A DNA stretch of 58,875 bases, from assembly GCA_002307065.1 (NCBI GenBank), contig DBTN01000017.1:1-58875 (forward strand), written 5' to 3'. Shown here piece after piece: positions 40,773 to 50,077 of this stretch. Source of the stretch: Akkermansiaceae bacterium UBA1315. Lineage in GTDB: Bacteria > Verrucomicrobiota > Verrucomicrobiia > Verrucomicrobiales > Akkermansiaceae. The translations under genes and the position numbers were made by a program. The stretch's first letter is position 1, and each line of letters begins with the position of its first letter. The notes under the pieces were generated by a model. The model did not search any database and was not told the origin of the DNA. It saw only the letters and a program-made list of their open reading frames with translations.

Positions 40773-41474
40773 TCAGCTGACGAGCAGGTATTTCAGCGCG
40801 TCCGGAAGTTCGTTTTTCCAATGAGTCGAGTCGTGCCCGCCGTCGTAGAGGTGGTTGCGGACTTGGCTGCCGTTTTGTTTGAGCGCTTCGCTGAAATTGC
40901 GGACGCCGAGGTCCTGGTCGATTTCCTGGATCAATTCCGGCGTGTGGATGTGGCCGGCGCCTTTTTCCTTGGTCCCCACGCTGAGCCAAAATTTTCCGGG
41001 ATTCGGGAATAGCTCGCGGAGGTGCCGACGGAGCCATTCGTTTTCCCACCAAAACGAACCGGATTGGCAAAGTGCCGCTGAGAAAAGGTGTGGGTAAGCG
41101 AGGGCCGTGTAAACCGCTTGCAGGCCGCTGAGGCTGACGCCGCCGATCAGATGGTTTCCCGTGTCGAGACCGGTTCGATTTTTCATCCAGCGAACGAGAT
41201 CATTGGCGACGAAATCCGCGTAGGGATCGCTGCAGGTGAAATCGTGGTGGCGGGCTTCTGCATTGAGGTTGGAAACAAAAAGGCAGGCCGTCGGTGGAAT
41301 CTCGCCGTGGGCCTCAAGCTCGCGAACCAGGGATGAGGCGTCCATGGCGTCCAAATAAATTTCGGCATCCAGAAAGATGGCGATGCGTTTCGCCGGCGTG
41401 GAAGACGGGCGATACCAAACTTTCCGGGAGAAGAGGCGTGAAGTGCTTTTGAGCGTGTACGTTTCCAGCGGCAT
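40773..41474 (-). CDS. Esterase of the enterochelin-esterase (Esterase_D) family
   Basis: Alpha/beta hydrolase of 233 residues, predicted cytoplasmic as no signal peptide is visible. The nucleophile elbow is GGVSLSGLQA; IAIFLDAEIYLD at the start forms strand 3-4 as in Fes-type esterases, and the catalytic His is in GGHDSTHWKNELPDAL near the C-terminus. ATG 41474 is chosen because the conserved start METY-like segment (MPLETYTLKS) begins there; the frame is open to 41510. It follows the DUF1275 gene after 36 bases. Confidence 0.87.
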   Translation of the reverse strand: MPLETYTLKSTSRLFSRKVWYRPSSTPAKRIAIFLDAEIYLDAMDASSLVRELEAHGEIPPTACLFVSNLNAEARHHDFTCSDPYADFVANDLVRWMKNRTGLDTGNHLIGGVSLSGLQAVYTALAYPHLFSAALCQSGSFWWENEWLRRHLRELFPNPGKFWLSVGTKEKGAGHIHTPELIQEIDQDLGVRNFSEALKQNGSQVRNHLYDGGHDSTHWKNELPDALKYLLVS

Positions 41475-41510
41475 GTCTCTGAATAAGACTCGGATCTGCG
41501 AATTTCCCAA

Positions 41511-42179
41511 TCAAGATTGAGCCAATCCGTGTTTTAGCAGCGACCACAGGCAGCCGCCGGTGAGATAAAGGGTCCCGAGAATCAAAAGAGGCGACGCGAT
41601 CGGCTGCAGGTGAAGGGCGGCGCCGGCGAGTGCGCCGAGGATAAATGCGACGACCAAAAGAATCTGAACGATGATTTTCCAGGGCTCGATCGAGTGTCCG
41701 GCGCAGCGCATGCCCGTCATTTGCCCGATGTCGGTGAGCAAACCGGTGACGTGGGTCGTCCGCAGAACCAGGCCTTTGTAACGGGTGGCGAGGGCGTTTT
41801 GAAATCCGCAGGCGGCGGAAGCGAGGAAGACTCCGATGACCGGGAAGGCGGGGGAAATCTGGCTGACGAGGATGAGTGTGATGCCGATCGCAGCGATGGA
41901 CCGGCCGTAAGGTTGGTGAAATGACAGACGGGGATGGTGGACAAAATAGCCACAAGCGGTCGCTCCGGCGAGAAATCCGAGCAAGGCCATGCCGAGGATT
42001 TTCGCTTCATTTGACCAACCGGTCGGCCGGATGATCGCGTCGGAGGTGATCCGCGAAACGTCACCGGTGAGATGGCTGACGGAAGTGCCGAGCGACAGCA
42101 GGAACTGGACGTTGACGGCGGAGGCAAGGAAGGAGAGCAGGAGGCCGCCGACGAGGGCCCGGTTTGGAGTTTCGTTCAT
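41511..42179 (-). CDS. DUF1275 (YoaK-type) membrane protein
   Basis: Integral membrane protein of 222 residues with about six helices. Family motifs include SAVNVQFLLSLGTSVSHLTGD near residue 20, FLASAACGFQNALATRYKG and TTHVTGLLTDIGQMTG. Function is unknown; members are widely spread in bacteria. It starts at ATG 42179 and is followed by the esterase gene in the same direction. Confidence 0.88.
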   Translation of the reverse strand: MNETPNRALVGGLLLSFLASAVNVQFLLSLGTSVSHLTGDVSRITSDAIIRPTGWSNEAKILGMALLGFLAGATACGYFVHHPRLSFHQPYGRSIAAIGITLILVSQISPAFPVIGVFLASAACGFQNALATRYKGLVLRTTHVTGLLTDIGQMTGMRCAGHSIEPWKIIVQILLVVAFILGALAGAALHLQPIASPLLILGTLYLTGGCLWSLLKHGLAQS

Positions 42180-42226
42180 CGCTACGAGAGGATGAACGCA
42201 TTTCCCAACCGGTTTAGAAAGCCGGT

Positions 42227-43804
42227 TTATGCTTTCGGTTCTTCGAGGACGATCCGTGGGAAAACCGGTTTGGGTTTTCCGATTTCATGGCCGTCCGGGA
42301 GGATTCCCCATTTCAAATCATCGAGTTGGAAACCGGTCAGTCCGGGAAGATTGAGCTGCTCGGCGAGCTTCGCGGTGATTTCGGGAAGAACCGGGGAGAT
42401 GAGCACGGCGATGTGCACGACGCTTTCGGCGAAATGGTAAAGGATCGTCGAAACCCGGTCCTTGTTCTCCGGATTTTTGTTCAGCTCCCAAGGTTTTTGA
42501 CGCTCGGCGTAGCCGTTGCAATGGACGACATGACGGTTGAGCGCTTCGAGGCCTTTGGAAATGTCGTAATCATCCATGGCGGCTTGGTAGGCGGCGATGG
42601 AGTCGACGAGTGATTTTTGCAAAGCGAGATCTTCGTCCTGAAGCGGGCCGCCGTGATGAAGGATGCCGCCGGTGAAACGTTGGCTCATGTTGAGCGCGCG
42701 GTTGCAGAGGTTGCCGAGTTCGTTGGCGAGCTCGGTGTTGAAAAGCATGATCAACCGGTCGAGATCGAAATCGGAATCCTTACCGGTGACGATGTCGCGA
42801 ACGAGGTAATAACGGACGGCTTCGACACCGAATTTGTCGGCGAGTTCGTTGGGGTCGACGATATTGCCGATGGACTTCGACATTTTTTCGCCGCGAATAT
42901 TCCACCAGCCGTGAACGAGAAGTTGCGGGATTTTGTCATCCGCGAAGCCCATCGCGTGCAGCATCGTTGGCCAATAAATGCCGTGGGCGGGAACGAGAAT
43001 GTCTTTGCCGATGATGTGGACCGGTCGGCGATCGTTTTTTGCCCAGAGCTGGTCAAAGTTCGGCAAACCGGTCGATGGATCGGCAAGGTAGCCGGCGAAG
43101 GAGATATAGTTGATCAACGCGTCGAACCAGACGTAGGTGACGTAGTCGGGATCGAAGGGGAATTCGATGCCCCAACGCAGGCGGGATTTCGGCCGTGAAA
43201 TGCAAAGATCGAGTCCGGGTGAGCGTTCGAGCGCGTTGAGCACTTCGGATTTGCGGAACGCCGGTTCGATGAAATCCGGGGTGGTCTCGATGAAGTTTTT
43301 CAGCCAATCCGCGTGAGCGCTGAGTTTGAAGTACCAGTTTTCCTCTTCGATTTCGACGACTTCGCCCCACTCTGGACCGAATTCGCCTTGTTCGTTGCGA
43401 TCGCGATCGGTGAGGAATTGCTCTTGGCGAACGGAGTAGAGATCCTTTTTCGCTTTTTTGTAGAGTTGACCTTTTTCTTTAAGGTCGGTGAGGATTTTAC
43501 GAACGCAGTCTTTGTGAAGATCGTTGGTGGTCTCGGCCCAGCCGTCGTATTGAACGCCGAGTTTTTCCCAGAGAGCGGAGAATTTTTTCGTCGTGCGTTC
43601 GACGAATTCCGCAGGAGAGACGCCTTCTTTTTCAGCGGTCTGCTGGACTTTTTGTCCGTGTTGATCGACGCCCGTCAGGAAATACGCGTCGTCTCCGCGC
43701 AGCCGCCGGTAGCGGGCGATGACATCGGCGAGAACTTTTTCGTAAGCGTGGCCGATGTGAGGTGAGCCGTTGGTGTAATCGATGGCGGTGGTGAGGAAGA
43801 ACAT
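42227..43804 (-). CDS. metG: Methionine--tRNA ligase
   Basis: Charges tRNA-Met. The protein has 525 residues, a short form without the C-terminal tRNA-binding domain found in E. coli MetG. The HIGH-type motif is PHIGHAYEKV at about residue 15, KMSKS is in GEKMSKSIGNIVDPNEL, and the anticodon-binding helices follow (DYDISKGLEALNRHVVHCNG). The knuckle region around residues 120-165 lacks the four zinc cysteines, so it belongs to the zinc-free MetG class. ATG 43804 fits. An intergenic repeat lies just upstream. Confidence 0.96.
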   Translation of the reverse strand: MFFLTTAIDYTNGSPHIGHAYEKVLADVIARYRRLRGDDAYFLTGVDQHGQKVQQTAEKEGVSPAEFVERTTKKFSALWEKLGVQYDGWAETTNDLHKDCVRKILTDLKEKGQLYKKAKKDLYSVRQEQFLTDRDRNEQGEFGPEWGEVVEIEEENWYFKLSAHADWLKNFIETTPDFIEPAFRKSEVLNALERSPGLDLCISRPKSRLRWGIEFPFDPDYVTYVWFDALINYISFAGYLADPSTGLPNFDQLWAKNDRRPVHIIGKDILVPAHGIYWPTMLHAMGFADDKIPQLLVHGWWNIRGEKMSKSIGNIVDPNELADKFGVEAVRYYLVRDIVTGKDSDFDLDRLIMLFNTELANELGNLCNRALNMSQRFTGGILHHGGPLQDEDLALQKSLVDSIAAYQAAMDDYDISKGLEALNRHVVHCNGYAERQKPWELNKNPENKDRVSTILYHFAESVVHIAVLISPVLPEITAKLAEQLNLPGLTGFQLDDLKWGILPDGHEIGKPKPVFPRIVLEEPKA

Positions 43805-43816
43805 GGGGAAAGTTTG

Positions 43817-43858
43817 TTAGTTTTCAGTGATCAGTTTTTAGGAAGAATACTGATCAAG
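43817..43858. repeat. TGATCAGT/ACTGATCA inverted repeat
   Basis: Eight-base perfect arms (43828-43835 and 43849-43856) around 13 bases, next to a further TTTTCAGTGATCAG copy. It resembles the degenerate CAGTGATCAGTTTT intergenic repeats seen in several bacterial phyla. It overlaps the end of the TPR gene by a few bases and lies upstream of metG. Confidence 0.5.
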
Positions 43859-44192
43859 TGTCTTTGATAACCCTACCGCCGAGGGAAAGGATGCGGGCGT
43901 TTCCTTTGGCGAATTCGGCTTCGGGGATGTTGCCGTCGCGGACGTACATTTGGGACAAACCGGTCCAGGCGAGGAGGTCGTTCGGTTTTAAGGTGACGGC
44001 TTGGAGGCCGCAGCCGATCGCTTCCTTGGTTTGACCGGTTTTGAGGAGGGCCATGCCGAGCGCGTGCCAGCCGTCGAAAAATTCCGGATCAAGCTCGACG
44101 CATTTTCGATAGAGCACGATGGCTTCGTCGAGTTCGCCAAGGGCGAGGTGGCCGTTGGCGTCGTCGAAGACGTCTTGGAGATTTTCGGGCAT
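43854..44192 (-). CDS. Small tetratricopeptide-repeat protein
   Basis: A 112-residue protein made of about three TPR units: LGELDEAIVLYRKCVELDPE, the repeat with GWHALGMALLKTGQTKEAIG, and AWTGLSQMYVRDGNIPEAEF. TPR proteins bind partner proteins; no partner is evident. No signal peptide. ATG 44192 is preferred over 44228, since it starts just before the first repeat and leaves 52 bases to the ppiD-like stop. Confidence 0.82.
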   Translation of the reverse strand: MPENLQDVFDDANGHLALGELDEAIVLYRKCVELDPEFFDGWHALGMALLKTGQTKEAIGCGLQAVTLKPNDLLAWTGLSQMYVRDGNIPEAEFAKGNARILSLGGRVIKDT

Positions 44193-44244
44193 TGGGAAGG
44201 GGGGCGAAACATCGAACGCCCCGAGCAAACCGGGAGGAAACCGG

Positions 44245-45906
44245 TTACGGTTGAAGTTTCTGAACGTTCGCGGCTTCGGTGCGGGCGTTCAGCCAAGAAA
44301 GGAAAGCGATCGTTTCGTTGGTGGTGGTTTGAGAAGTGACTTCGCTGTCGAGGCGTGCGGCGGCGTTCGGCTCTTTCACGACTTCGCGCTTGGCGACGTG
44401 GATGATGAAGGCGCGGTCGGATTCGGTGACGACTTCAGCGAGCGCACCGGGATCGACGTTGCGGGTGATTTCGAAAAGGTTCTGTGGCTCGGTGGCGCCG
44501 TCCGGGCGGGAAGAACTGGTGATATTTTGGGAGGTCGTCACTTCGTTGATCCCGGCTTCTTTCGCGGCGTCGGCGAAGGATTTTCCGGCGGCGAGCGACT
44601 CTTTGATTTTCACGACGGCGGCATCTGCGGCAGCTTTCAGCGCTTCTTCGGCTTTTTCCGAAATGTATTGGGCGCGCGCTTCGGCACGGGCTTCTTCGTA
44701 AGTTTGAGTGCGGGATTTTTCCTCAGCATCCAAGCGGGCGACGAGCCACTGGTTTTCTCCGACCGGTAAGGCAGGAGAAATTTTCGACGAAGGATCGGCA
44801 GAGGCTTCGATGCGGAAAAGTTGCTCAATCGCGGTGCCGCCGGTGCTGGAGGCGCGGAGCGAAACGGCGAGGTCGGCGGGCGGGGTGGAAACCGGGAACA
44901 GCTCGGTGGTTTTCACTTCCCAGCCATTGGCCTTGGCGAGTTCTTCGAATCCGCCGCCTTTTTGATTTTCGAGTTCGTAGAGGAAATCGTCGACCTTGGC
45001 ATCGAGCTCCAACTGGTTTTTGCGGCGGTCTTCGGCGAGTTTGGCGGCGCGGGCGGCTTTCTTTTCTTCCGCAGCTTTGAGCTGGGCTTTTTCGGCTTCC
45101 GGGCCTGCGGCGGCTTCGGCGAGGGTTGGCGCGGCTTCTTCTTCCGGTGTTTCGACAACGGCGGCTGGCGAGGCGATGACGTAGGTAAATTTGCGACGCG
45201 GTTCGGTGGTGAAGTTGTCGCGAATTGTTTCCCAGTAGGATTTGATTTCTTCTTCGGTCGGTTCGATTTTATCCTCGAAAGGAGCGAGGTCCAAGCGGCC
45301 GAGTTCCGCAGTGATTTGCTGATTTTCAAGTGCCAACGTTTCGGCCACGGCGTTGCGATTGACGCCGAGACCGGTTCCGAGGATGGCGTTGAGTTTTTGG
45401 GAAACGAGATAGTCGGAAACCAACTCGCGCAGGTCACTTTCTCCAAGCGACATCCGGCCGAGGCCGTTTTTCAGGAACCCGCGATAGGCTTCCGAATTGA
45501 ACGAGCCGTCCGGACCGGTGAAGGCGCGCATTTTCCGAATCGTATCGGAAATGTCATCTTCGCTCGGGAAAATGCCGAAGTCTGCCTGGGCTTCGCGGAG
45601 GAGGATGCGGCCCACGAAGAATTTTTGGATGGCGTCTTCTTGGCTCATCGCGCCGCCGGAGAGGCCGAGGAGGAATTGGTAAAGCCCGAAGTCACCGGTT
45701 TGGGCGAGGCCTTGGGTGAGTTCGAAGGAGGCGGTACCCATCCGGCGAAATTCGGCGTCGGTGTAGTTTTTTCCATCGATCTTGAGCACGCTGGTCGCTC
45801 CGCCCATGCGCTGAAGAGACCTGGAATCGACGAAAAGGAAGCTGATGAAGACGACGACGAGGACGACGATCATCAGGCCAGTGTATTTGCGGATATACTC
45901 GATCAT
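44245..45906 (-). CDS. SurA/PpiD-like periplasmic folding factor
   Basis: Membrane-anchored chaperone of 553 residues. One N-terminal helix (about 12-27) anchors it, as in PpiD, and residues about 35-230 form a SurA/PpiD-type N-domain (KNYTDAEFRRMGTASFELTQ, LREAQADFGIFPSEDD). A long Ala/Glu/Lys-rich helical insert (about 250-300) separates it from the C-terminal part with SurA_N-like and PPIC-like strand-helix pattern. The catalytic parvulin histidines could not be recognised, so it may be a non-catalytic chaperone. It lies upstream of the TPR gene by 52 bases in the same direction. Confidence 0.72.
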   Translation of the reverse strand: MIEYIRKYTGLMIVVLVVVFISFLFVDSRSLQRMGGATSVLKIDGKNYTDAEFRRMGTASFELTQGLAQTGDFGLYQFLLGLSGGAMSQEDAIQKFFVGRILLREAQADFGIFPSEDDISDTIRKMRAFTGPDGSFNSEAYRGFLKNGLGRMSLGESDLRELVSDYLVSQKLNAILGTGLGVNRNAVAETLALENQQITAELGRLDLAPFEDKIEPTEEEIKSYWETIRDNFTTEPRRKFTYVIASPAAVVETPEEEAAPTLAEAAAGPEAEKAQLKAAEEKKAARAAKLAEDRRKNQLELDAKVDDFLYELENQKGGGFEELAKANGWEVKTTELFPVSTPPADLAVSLRASSTGGTAIEQLFRIEASADPSSKISPALPVGENQWLVARLDAEEKSRTQTYEEARAEARAQYISEKAEEALKAAADAAVVKIKESLAAGKSFADAAKEAGINEVTTSQNITSSSRPDGATEPQNLFEITRNVDPGALAEVVTESDRAFIIHVAKREVVKEPNAAARLDSEVTSQTTTNETIAFLSWLNARTEAANVQKLQP

Positions 45907-46024
45907 GGAAATTAGAGGGATGCCGACGCTGCGGACTCCGGGGGAGTAAAGGGGGCGCGGAGGTTTGCTTCAATGGTAATTCTCAACCGTCTGAGAATGG
46001 TGAAAAAGGATGGATAGAGGCGGT

Positions 46025-46780
46025 CTATTTTGCGGGTTGCGAGTGTTTGGCGAGGACGGAATGCCAGATTCGGACCGGATCCGGCGGTTGGTGACCGGGA
46101 TCGTAGGCGTCCCCGAGGCGGCGGAGCGTGTCGGAAATCGGTTTGGCAGGATCATCGGCGCGGGCGAAATTGACGATGAGGATGCATTCTCCCTCGCCGC
46201 GGAGGACGATGGCATTTCCGTCGCGTTCGACATCGGACTCGAACGGCAGGACCCAGAGCGCGGCTTTGAAACCGGTGTCGGGGTTCTTTTCCCGCCAGAG
46301 AAGCTGGGTCCGGTTTTGAATCACGGCGTTTTCCGGATCGGGGGTGACGATGCGCGTTTGAAAGGAAAGCGCGCCGGGCTGATCGGCGATGAAGTGCAGG
46401 AAAATCGCGTCGTCTGCGGTGCTGGCGAAGGCCGTGCGGGTGACGGTGGTCCGTCCGATCCGGTAGGAAACGCGACTGGTGCCGGTTTCGGAATCGAACG
46501 AGCGCCGGAAGTTGGTGAGTTTTTCGTCACCCAGCCAATCGATTTCGATTTCGAGAGCTGGTGGCGATGTCGACTTTTCCACCGTGGAGGTTGGGAAAAA
46601 TCCGCGAAGGGAAATGCGTGTCGGTGACTCGTAGATCAAAGCGGCGATGCGGTCATTTTGCAGGCGGAATGCATCCGTCCACGGAACCGGTTCGGTTTTT
46701 GGAGCAGGGATTTCCGGATTCGCGCGCAACACGGTGGCGAGGGACAGCGCGCTGGCGAAAATGAAAAACTCGGGAATCAT
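46025..46780 (-). CDS. Exported protein with a GH95-type N-terminal domain only
   Basis: Secreted protein of 251 residues (signal peptide about 1-18). The rest resembles the N-terminal beta-sandwich domain of GH95 fucosidases and GH65 relatives (Glyco_hyd_65N_2): DRIAALIYESPTRISLRGF near residue 42, the strand pair NFRRSFDSETGTSRVSYRIG, RTAFASTADDAIFLHFIAD and RGEGECILIVNFA. The (alpha/alpha)6 catalytic barrel, normally another 500 residues, is missing, and the protein ends normally after the domain. It may be a remnant or a domain reused for binding. Confidence 0.65.
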   Translation of the reverse strand: MIPEFFIFASALSLATVLRANPEIPAPKTEPVPWTDAFRLQNDRIAALIYESPTRISLRGFFPTSTVEKSTSPPALEIEIDWLGDEKLTNFRRSFDSETGTSRVSYRIGRTTVTRTAFASTADDAIFLHFIADQPGALSFQTRIVTPDPENAVIQNRTQLLWREKNPDTGFKAALWVLPFESDVERDGNAIVLRGEGECILIVNFARADDPAKPISDTLRRLGDAYDPGHQPPDPVRIWHSVLAKHSQPAK

Positions 46781-46915
46781 CAGTGACTGTTGGCGTTTCC
46801 GTGTGCGGTTTTCAATCTTCGAGGACGAGAAACCGGCACGAAGAATGATTTCAGAGCATTGCGCGGAGGAATCTCGCTTGCTCCAAAGTGGAATTAGGGT
46901 TCCTCTTAGTCCTTT

Positions 46916-48787
46916 ATGAATTTCCGGGCGCTGAATGCATTTCTTTGGGGGAATTCCGTGGCCTTGTCATGGATGTGGGGACTTGGGCTGTTTTTCAGCG
47001 TCCAGATGACCTTCATGTTTGGGCTTCAAGGGTTACTTACCTTTGCCGTTCCGAATGCGCTGGGATTGATGCTGTTCGGATTTCTGACGCAGATCGTGGC
47101 GAAGCGTCACTCGGGCGGTCAGGAGTCGCTGGCGATTTTCTTTGATAAATATTCGAAGCCCTTCCGTCTGGCGTTTTACCTTTATCAGATCGTGGCGCTG
47201 GCGCTCACCGTGTTCGCCTCGGCCCGTTATTTGTTTGGGCCGTTGGAGACGACGACCGGTCTGATGACGGCGATGTACATGGCGCTGGTGGTCTTTATTC
47301 TTTTGGCGGCGGGCTGTTTGTTTGGGGAGGAATTCGGAATTCAGAAAATCAAATATGGGCACGGCATGTTTGGGTTGCTGCTGCTGGTTTGTATCGGCAT
47401 CATTTTGTTTGCGGGCGGGGCGTTGCAGTCGGGAGAAATGCTGTGGAAATCTCCGCTGGCTGAGCAGTGGGAAGGTCCGAGTTTGTTTGGATTTACGATC
47501 CCCTTGTTAGTGGGGCTGTTGGTAGGGCCGTGGCTGGATTTGCAACATTGGCAGCGGGCGATCCAGATTCACCGGGAGCGGACATCGATCGGTTGGAGCT
47601 ACTTCTTCGGCGGGTTGATCTTTTTCTTCATGCTGATTTTCCATGGGTTCCTGGCGATGTGGGTCATGGGGAAAGGCGATGAAGTGATCGCGATGACCTC
47701 CGAGCTGGACAAATTCAGCTATGCTCACGATTTGGTGACACGGTATTTGGGTTCCAGCGCGTGGGAGGGTAGTATCGTGCCGATCGCCTATTTTTCGTTC
47801 CTGGGAGTCTGCGCGCTGACGACTCTGGACAGCGGTTATGTCGCTCTGAAGTGGTTCCTCGGAAGCAGTTTTGAAAAGAGTCAGAATGTGCTGCTCTCGA
47901 TGGTGCCGAAAGGCCTGATTGCTTCACCCATCCCGAGTTTCCTGATCGTCGCATTCATCGCGTTGGCGGGGATTTTGCTGAAGCTGGAGCTGGAGTATTA
48001 CATGGTTTTTTATGCCTCGTTTTTTGTAGGCTACGCCTCGCTGGCGATCGCGCGGTGTTTCGTGCCAAACTCCCAGCAACCGCTGCCGCAGATCCGGATG
48101 TTTTCGATGGCGATCATGTCGATGGTCATTTTTGCGTTCGGTTATTTCCGTGCGGAAAGTTCCCTGCTGATTCTCGGTTCGCTGCTGCCGCTGGTTTATG
48201 TGATCTGGTTGGTGGTCAATACGGATTTGCTACGGGTGGTGACGGAAAAGGCGGGCGAGGTCATCGAAGCCGCATCCGAAATTCCCGGGATCAAAGCGAT
48301 CGCAAAATCCGTGGCTCCGGTCTTGTTGCCAGCTTCTTCGGTGGAGTTGCCGAGGGATCACCACGCACTTGGCGGTCATTTTGAAGGCAAGTGGTTTGTT
48401 TATTCGTCGATCGCCAGCTACTCCGACACCAATTCGGTAGGAAATGTGTATTTCGGGATGTATGCGATGTTCGTCGGAAAAACCCGGGAGCTTTTCTTTA
48501 ATAAAGCGATGCCGGATTTCGATCTCAAGACGACGAAATTTTATATTCTCACTCGCTCGTTCGAACACAAATTCGTCCGCGAAGCCCGAGAGTTTGACAC
48601 GATCACGGTGAAGATCCGCGTTGCGGAAACGAATCGGAAATTCTGCACCTTAGAGCACCAAATTTTCGGCACCGAGGGTGAGCTGCTTGGCAAAGGCAAA
48701 CAAAGCCTGCTGTTCGTCTCGTCCAAGGACTACGCTTTGCTGGATATCCCGCCGGAAGTTTACAAGGCCTTCATGCCCTATATTTAA
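46916..48787 (+). CDS. Multi-helix transporter-like protein fused to a hotdog thioesterase domain
   Basis: A 623-residue two-part protein. Residues about 1-455 carry roughly 12 hydrophobic helices with short loops (SWMWGLGLFFSVQMTFMFG, PLLVGLLVGPWLDLQHW, YSKPFRLAFYLYQIVALALT), like a secondary transporter; PWLDLQHWQRAIQI is reminiscent of sodium-solute symporter cores. Residues about 485-615 are a soluble hotdog domain: GNVYFGMYAMFVGKTRELFF, FVREAREFDTITVKIRVAE, FCTLEHQIFGTEGELLGKG, like 4-hydroxybenzoyl-CoA thioesterases, with the usual YGK-type turn. The linker (TEKAGEVIEAASEIPGIKAI) is helical. ATG 46916 is used. The pairing suggests transport or sensing of an acyl compound coupled to thioester cleavage. 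Confidence 0.75.
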   Translation: MNFRALNAFLWGNSVALSWMWGLGLFFSVQMTFMFGLQGLLTFAVPNALGLMLFGFLTQIVAKRHSGGQESLAIFFDKYSKPFRLAFYLYQIVALALTVFASARYLFGPLETTTGLMTAMYMALVVFILLAAGCLFGEEFGIQKIKYGHGMFGLLLLVCIGIILFAGGALQSGEMLWKSPLAEQWEGPSLFGFTIPLLVGLLVGPWLDLQHWQRAIQIHRERTSIGWSYFFGGLIFFFMLIFHGFLAMWVMGKGDEVIAMTSELDKFSYAHDLVTRYLGSSAWEGSIVPIAYFSFLGVCALTTLDSGYVALKWFLGSSFEKSQNVLLSMVPKGLIASPIPSFLIVAFIALAGILLKLELEYYMVFYASFFVGYASLAIARCFVPNSQQPLPQIRMFSMAIMSMVIFAFGYFRAESSLLILGSLLPLVYVIWLVVNTDLLRVVTEKAGEVIEAASEIPGIKAIAKSVAPVLLPASSVELPRDHHALGGHFEGKWFVYSSIASYSDTNSVGNVYFGMYAMFVGKTRELFFNKAMPDFDLKTTKFYILTRSFEHKFVREAREFDTITVKIRVAETNRKFCTLEHQIFGTEGELLGKGKQSLLFVSSKDYALLDIPPEVYKAFMPYI

Positions 48788-48798
48788 ACCGGTGGGGA

Positions 48799-50034
48799 TC
48801 AGGCGATCTGATCCCGGCTGATGCCGCGAAGCTCGAACACTTTGACGATCGTTTCTTCGATCAGATTGTTCGGGCAGGACGCGCCGGCGGTGATGCCGAC
48901 GATGACCGGTTGGTCGCCGAGAAGAAGCTGCGAATAGGGAGAAGTGATTTCCTCTTTGTTGTGTAAATCGTAGTGGACGATTTCATCCAACGATTTGATG
49001 CACCCCGCGTCTCGGATGAAAAATGTTGGCAGCTCTTTTTCGCCGATTTCGACGAGGTGTTGGGTGTTCGAACTGTTGTAGCCGCCGACGACCAGAAGCA
49101 GATCCATTTTGACGCGGAGCATTTCGAACAACGCGTCCTGACGCTCTTGCGTCGCGCCGCAAATGGTGTCGAACATCACGAAGGACGAGTCGGATCCGTC
49201 TCGATCTTCGATGGCTTTGCGAAGACGCTTTTGAATTTCCTCGGTTTCGCTTTTGAGCATCGTCGTCTGATTGGCGACACCGATGTTGCGAAGGTGAATT
49301 TCAGGATCGAAACCGGTTGAATAAGAGTTTTTAAACCGGTCGAGAAACGCCTGTTTGTCGCCCCCTTTGCGGATGAAATCGCAGACGTAATCCGTATCCG
49401 ACAAGGTCAGGATCACCAGATAATGTCCCGTTCCACTCTCGCCGAGCGCGCGGGAAGCGGTGGCGCGGGTTTCCTCGTGTTCGGACTTCCCGTGAATGAT
49501 CGAAGTGATGCCGTCTTTGGCATACCCGCGGACGCGTCGCCAGACTTTCATGACATCGCCACAAGTCGTATCGACGACATAACAGCCGTGTTTTTCGACT
49601 TTTTTCATGAACTCCGTCGGCGCACCGAAAGCGGGAACGATCACGACGTCGTCTTCTGTGAGATCGTCGTAAATGTCGGTGATTTGTTTCCACGGGAGGG
49701 AAACGATGCCCATTTCGCGAAGTTGCCGGTTGACCTCCGGGTTGTGGATGATTTCGCCAATCAGAAAAATCCGGTTGTCGGGGAAAACACGGCGGGAGGC
49801 ATAGGCGAGATCGATCGCGCGTTCGACGCCGTAACAAAATCCGAACTGCTGGGCGAGCAGGACGGTCGTATTGCCGATGGTGATTTTTCCGCCGCGGTCG
49901 CGAAGTTTTTCGACGATGGAAGAATGAAAGTGCACGGCGACTTCCGCAGCCACCCGTTCCATCACATCCGGACGGCGGACGTTGACGCGTGGCTTTTTCG
50001 GTTTGTTAGCGGGATCGGCGGCGAGGTCGCTCAT
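48799..50034 (-). CDS. ispH: 4-hydroxy-3-methylbut-2-enyl diphosphate reductase
   Basis: Last step of the MEP pathway, giving IPP and DMAPP, with a [4Fe-4S] cluster. The protein has 411 residues, longer than the 310-320 of E. coli IspH and like the plant/cyanobacterial form. Cluster cysteines are Cys67 (FGFCYGV), Cys158 (DTTCGDV) and the one in AGASCPNNLIEE near residue 385. GKSEHEETRATA and GYNSSNTQHLVEI are conserved. It is probably the last gene of the operon starting at ispD; 43 bases separate it from the previous stop. Confidence 0.95.
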   Translation of the reverse strand: MSDLAADPANKPKKPRVNVRRPDVMERVAAEVAVHFHSSIVEKLRDRGGKITIGNTTVLLAQQFGFCYGVERAIDLAYASRRVFPDNRIFLIGEIIHNPEVNRQLREMGIVSLPWKQITDIYDDLTEDDVVIVPAFGAPTEFMKKVEKHGCYVVDTTCGDVMKVWRRVRGYAKDGITSIIHGKSEHEETRATASRALGESGTGHYLVILTLSDTDYVCDFIRKGGDKQAFLDRFKNSYSTGFDPEIHLRNIGVANQTTMLKSETEEIQKRLRKAIEDRDGSDSSFVMFDTICGATQERQDALFEMLRVKMDLLLVVGGYNSSNTQHLVEIGEKELPTFFIRDAGCIKSLDEIVHYDLHNKEEITSPYSQLLLGDQPVIVGITAGASCPNNLIEETIVKVFELRGISRDQIA

Positions 50035-50077
50035 CGCCGAACGCTATACCCTTGGAAATCGGGAGAACCAACTCTTT

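Noticed and set aside
42200..42226. Imperfect AACCGG/CCGGTT hairpin after metG
   Set aside because: The stem has a mismatch and no T-run; the pairing follows from two CCGGTT-type words lying close together.
48795..48815. GGGATCAG/CTGATCCC hairpin at the end of ispH
   Set aside because: It overlaps the ispH stop and has no T-run, so it is not a convincing terminator.
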